Shown one piece after another: positions 62,734 through 64,000 of a stretch of DNA of 64,000 nt. Source of the DNA: Auricularia sp. M13. Its lineage: Eukaryota > Basidiomycota > Agaricomycetes > Auriculariales > Auriculariaceae. A program made the position numbers and the translations under genes. Positions within the stretch are counted from its first letter, which is position 1. The number at the start of each line of letters is the position of its first letter. The notes beneath the pieces were generated by a model. The model did no database searches. It worked only from the letters and a program-made list of their open reading frames with translations, and was not told the DNA's origin. The stretch lies in contig CM073194.1 of the NCBI GenBank assembly GCA_037042915.1, forward strand, positions 1,736,001 to 1,800,000. The letters are read 5' to 3'.

Positions 62734-64000
62734 TTAGTACTTATCTGTATCAAGAAAATGTGCAACGGCGGGAAGATCGATCGGGAGCTTGTCAACATCT
62801 TCTGGGAGACGTTCTCCACCTAAAGAAGGATCTTGACTCCGCCTCCAAGATGATTCCGTCCGCAGATATTGACATTGGAGCTCGCGAAGCCCAGAAAGGC
62901 GTTTAAAAAGCGCGTGGACCTTTTCCTCGACAACTCCCATGTGGGACCCAACCTCCGCCCTGTTTTCCCCCTCCCACTCGGCACAAAGAACTAGATATGT
63001 TAGCGTCGGTAGTCGCACCGATGCCGGTAATCCATTCAGCGCTTCGAACATGCGGGAGAGCTGTAACAGTAACAAAATGCAATTGTGAGTCTTTGTTATC
63101 GCGAACCCAAAGTGGGCAACATACAGGGTCGGTATCCGGAAGCGCGAATAAGCGGTCGTAAGACAGGACCAAGAATGCGAGCTGAGTGCATCCATCGAGC
63201 AACGTTGGTAGGATTTCTAGGATGTGGTCCAACATCAGGCAATTGCGCGCATCGAGCTGCAGGCTCAGCAGATGCTGCCAGCTAAACGCGGCCAGCAGGT
63301 CCAGCAGGCTCGCAGACGTAGGCTCAAAGGCTTGGTGCACGTCGATGTGTAAGTGCGGGAGACGTCGCCTCTTTGCGCGGTCGACCGTCTCGGGTCTGGC
63401 AGACGCGAGGATGCTGAGCTGTCGCAGGCGCGGCAGGACGGACGAATCGCCTAGGATGTGCATGGCCTCCGGAGAAATAGGCTGCCACAAGCAGCGGAGC
63501 GTCTCCAGATTGACGAACGCTTCTACCAGCACTCTGGTGGACTGCAGACGGTCCAGCCTGAGCTCAGTCATTTGCGGCCACACAATTCCACGCGCATGGC
63601 TTCGTAAGAATGTCTCGAGATCCCACGCATGTGCGGCGAGCGACCGTAGACTATCACGAGAGCGGACGAGCAAGCGTTCAAGACCCTCCATGCTATTCTG
63701 TCCCGCATAGATGTAGATCGATTGGAGGGGCGGCAGTCGGTCCAGCAGCTCGTTCAACTTATTGTACTCGCCTGCCCAAGTCGCGCCGAAGGAGCGAAGT
63801 TGCACGAGACCTGCAATAACATCTAACACAGATGGATCGTGCAAATATAACATCCAAAGGTTCCTGCATTTAAAGTGCTGCAAATTCGGCATGTTGCGCA
63901 GCGCTGGGACGAAAACGGCGAGAGCCTCATCTAGCGTGTAGCAGTCGATGGAAAGTTGGGAAACGAAGGACCCGAGATGGTGACTGGAAGAAACAGCCTT
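62734..64000 (-). CDS. F-box family protein G (5' end beyond the window)
   Basis: Exon 2 is 63060-62734; exon 1 is open from 63127 to the window edge, so the N-terminus with the F-box itself is missing here. The 66-bp intron (63061-63126) is in the same place and phase as in F-box gene B. Leucine-rich blocks match genes A and B closely: NMPNLQHFKCRNL, LPPLQSIYIYA, LERLLVRSRDSLRSL, WPQMTELRLD, SSVLPRLRQLSILAS and AFSWQHLLSLQL. It is a probable SCF adaptor. It has no frame break in the visible part and looks functional. Confidence 0.83.

Overview
The window is nuclear DNA of a filamentous basidiomycete, most likely an Agaricomycete. Genes carry many short (about 45-80 bp) GT-AG introns, coding sequence is GC-rich, and gene families typical of mushroom genomes are present: F-box proteins without classical repeats, a kinase-like family with an HRD-C loop, a Kre9/Knh1-like secreted protein and Ty3-type retroelements. 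Exon structures were worked out by hand from splice signals and frame continuity.

Layout. 1-756: the 3' end of a transposon-associated gene. 842-1819: a near-perfect 405-bp inverted repeat with a 168-bp spacer. 1837-10425: LTR element 1, a chromodomain Ty3 element on the minus strand, with 714-bp LTRs and GACAA target duplications. 10731-10844: an intron-containing tRNA-Lys(CUU). 11280-15688: a compact block of conserved host genes (RAX1, complex I B8 subunit, TFIIH subunit TFB5, ribose-5-phosphate isomerase). 16361-27342: an F-box gene split by LTR element 2 (17023-26599, plus strand, 753-bp LTRs). 27489-36818: NDC1, a 2OG-Fe(II) oxygenase-like protein, an F-box gene and a YPK1-type AGC kinase. 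37767-48058: an F-box gene, a peroxiredoxin, a secreted protein, a TMEM184/DUF300 membrane protein, a kinase-like protein and mitochondrial ribosomal protein L20. 48620-64000: four more F-box genes, an uncharacterised protein, a Kre9-like secreted protein, a BAHD-like acyltransferase and an MFS permease.

The window holds seven F-box loci, all on the minus strand and in at least two subfamilies. One of them has been destroyed by element 2. The conserved genes are singletons between these expanding families.

The most unusual signal is shared by the two unrelated LTR elements. Each carries an antisense open region between the end of pol and the 3' LTR. In element 1 this region has two introns readable only in the antisense direction, a cysteine pattern resembling a Zn2Cys6 cluster, and an acidic C-terminus. 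In element 2 it has cysteine-rich segments, one with a CCHC-like spacing matching that element's own Gag knuckle. Both elements appear to have identical LTR pairs yet carry several frameshifts in gag and pol. They are therefore either recent insertions copied from defective templates or regions with indel errors in the assembly.
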